From assembly GCF_015024225.1 (NCBI RefSeq), contig NZ_JACJGM010000004.1, forward strand, positions 1 through 43,564: DNA of 43,564 nt, read 5' to 3'. The DNA is from Nocardioides lijunqiniae. Its GTDB lineage: Bacteria; Actinomycetota; Actinomycetes; Propionibacteriales; Nocardioidaceae. The notes under the pieces are model-generated. The model had not been told where the DNA came from. It worked only from the letters and a program-made list of their open reading frames with translations, and made no database searches. This document shows positions 42,776-43,564 of the stretch, piece by piece (position 1 is the stretch's first letter; every line of letters begins with the position of its first letter). The position numbers and the translations under genes are program-made.

Positions 42776-43564
42776 TGCGGCTGCACCACCTGAGCGCCAC
42801 CGCGTTCGGCCCGTTCGCCGGCACCGTCGAAGTCGACTTCGACGACCTGTCCGACGCGGGTCTCTTCCTGCTCTCCGGTCCCACCGGGGCCGGCAAGACC
42901 AGCGTGCTCGACGCCGTCTGCTTCGCGCTCTACGGCGACGTGCCGGGCGACCGCAACACCGCCCGCCGGCTGCGCTCCGACCAGGCCGAGCCGGGCATCG
43001 CCCCCGAGGTGACCCTCGAAGCCACCCTGTCGGGTCGCCGCTTCCGCCTGGTCCGCTCCCCCGCCTGGGAGCGCCCGAAGAAGCGCGGCGCGGGCACCAC
43101 CTCCGAGCAGTCCCGGGTCGCCCTCTTCGAGCGCGTCGGCGGCGAGTGGCGCCACCTCTCGGGGCGGCTCGACGAGACCGGCCACCTGATGACGCGGCTC
43201 GTGGGCATGAACGTCACCCAGTTCACCCAGGTCGCGATGCTCCCGCAGGGCCGCTTCCAGACCTTCCTGCGCGCGCGCTCCGAGGAGCGTCACGCCGTCC
43301 TCCAGCAGCTCTTCCGCACCGGCCGGTTCGCCGACGTCGAGCGCTGGCTGCGCGACCGCCGCGTGGAGCTGCGCCGCGCGTGCGACGCCGCCCACCAGGG
43401 CGTCGCCGACCTCGTCAGCCGCGTCAGCGAGGCCGCCGTCACGCCCCTGCCCGCCGACTGGGACGTGCGCGACCTCACCGAGCCCGCCGCCGAGGGGCTG
43501 CTCTCGTCCTGGGCGGCCGACCTCCTGCGCGAGGCACGCGAGGCCACCGCCTCGGCCGCGGCCG
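42775..43564 (+). CDS. sbcC: Exonuclease SbcCD subunit C (Rad50-like), 3' end beyond the window
   Basis: The first 263 residues are present; full-length proteins are about 1000 aa. The N-terminal ATPase lobe is clear: MRLHHLSATAFGPFAGTVEV, Walker A GPTGAGKTSVLDA (about 36-48) and the Q-loop AMLPQGRFQTFL. The coiled coil is beginning at the window edge. It is the ATPase partner of SbcD. Truncation is only due to the end of the window. Confidence 0.94.
   Translation, partial: MRLHHLSATAFGPFAGTVEVDFDDLSDAGLFLLSGPTGAGKTSVLDAVCFALYGDVPGDRNTARRLRSDQAEPGIAPEVTLEATLSGRRFRLVRSPAWERPKKRGAGTTSEQSRVALFERVGGEWRHLSGRLDETGHLMTRLVGMNVTQFTQVAMLPQGRFQTFLRARSEERHAVLQQLFRTGRFADVERWLRDRRVELRRACDAAHQGVADLVSRVSEAAVTPLPADWDVRDLTEPAAEGLLSSWAADLLREAREATASAAA

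Overview
The window is very GC-rich. Reading frames show strong third-position G/C, many starts are GTG, and a large share of starts carry no Shine-Dalgarno sequence but have a TANNNT-like -10 hexamer about 6 bases upstream, which points to leaderless transcripts. Together with an XRE-MurA fusion, a SARP/BTAD regulator, an LLM-type oxidoreductase, a class E-like sortase and many small secreted proteins, this suggests a high-GC actinobacterium, most likely Nocardioides or another Nocardioidaceae. That assignment is inferred from protein style, not from a marker gene. No rRNA, tRNA, CRISPR array, insertion sequence or prophage was seen.

Layout. 1-3.9 kb: a repeat element at the edge, an XRE-MurA fusion (-), a zinc alcohol dehydrogenase, a DUF3072 protein, a tiny Cys-rich protein and a VanZ-like protein. 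4-8.75 kb: a short UvrA paralogue, an anchored protein, a GNAT acetyltransferase, a broken DinB-family gene and a membrane protein. 8.75-10.8 kb: a divergent DeoR regulator and MFS transporter with paired direct repeats between them. 10.8-14.9 kb: a secreted galactose-oxidase-like copper radical oxidase divergent from a GT61-like glycosyltransferase. 14.9-17.7 kb: a minus-strand operon of a Pro-rich anchored protein, an anchored transglutaminase-like protein and a 44-aa protein. 17.7-22.3 kb: an accessory-looking stretch of small membrane or secreted proteins and a SUKH-like protein, with weaker codon bias. 22.3-23.5 kb: a TetR regulator divergent from a membrane protein across a perfect 30-bp palindrome. 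23.6-29.5 kb: secreted and unknown proteins and a SARP/BTAD regulator. 29.5-32.5 kb: a minus-strand run of LLM oxidoreductase, lipoprotein sortase and ChrA. 32.5-36.1 kb: a cyclophilin lipoprotein, an OsmC-SDR pair, a 49-aa protein and an MDR oxidoreductase. 36.2-43.6 kb: an S55-like secreted protease, PepN, FdhD, SbcD and the start of SbcC.

The most unusual signals are not in the genes. A family of paired 20-bp near-palindromes (core GCGGTTTGGTCACCAAACCGC) sits just downstream of stop codons at the left edge, 25.86, 33.26 and 36.13 kb, with a degenerate half copy at 6.36 kb; each complete copy can fold as one long hairpin or as two side by side. Other notable signals are a near-palindrome at the XRE-murA promoter, the perfect TetR-type palindrome at 22.9 kb, 20-bp-phased direct repeats in two divergent promoter regions, and a DinB-family remnant whose frameshift is explained by a 4-bp tandem duplication.
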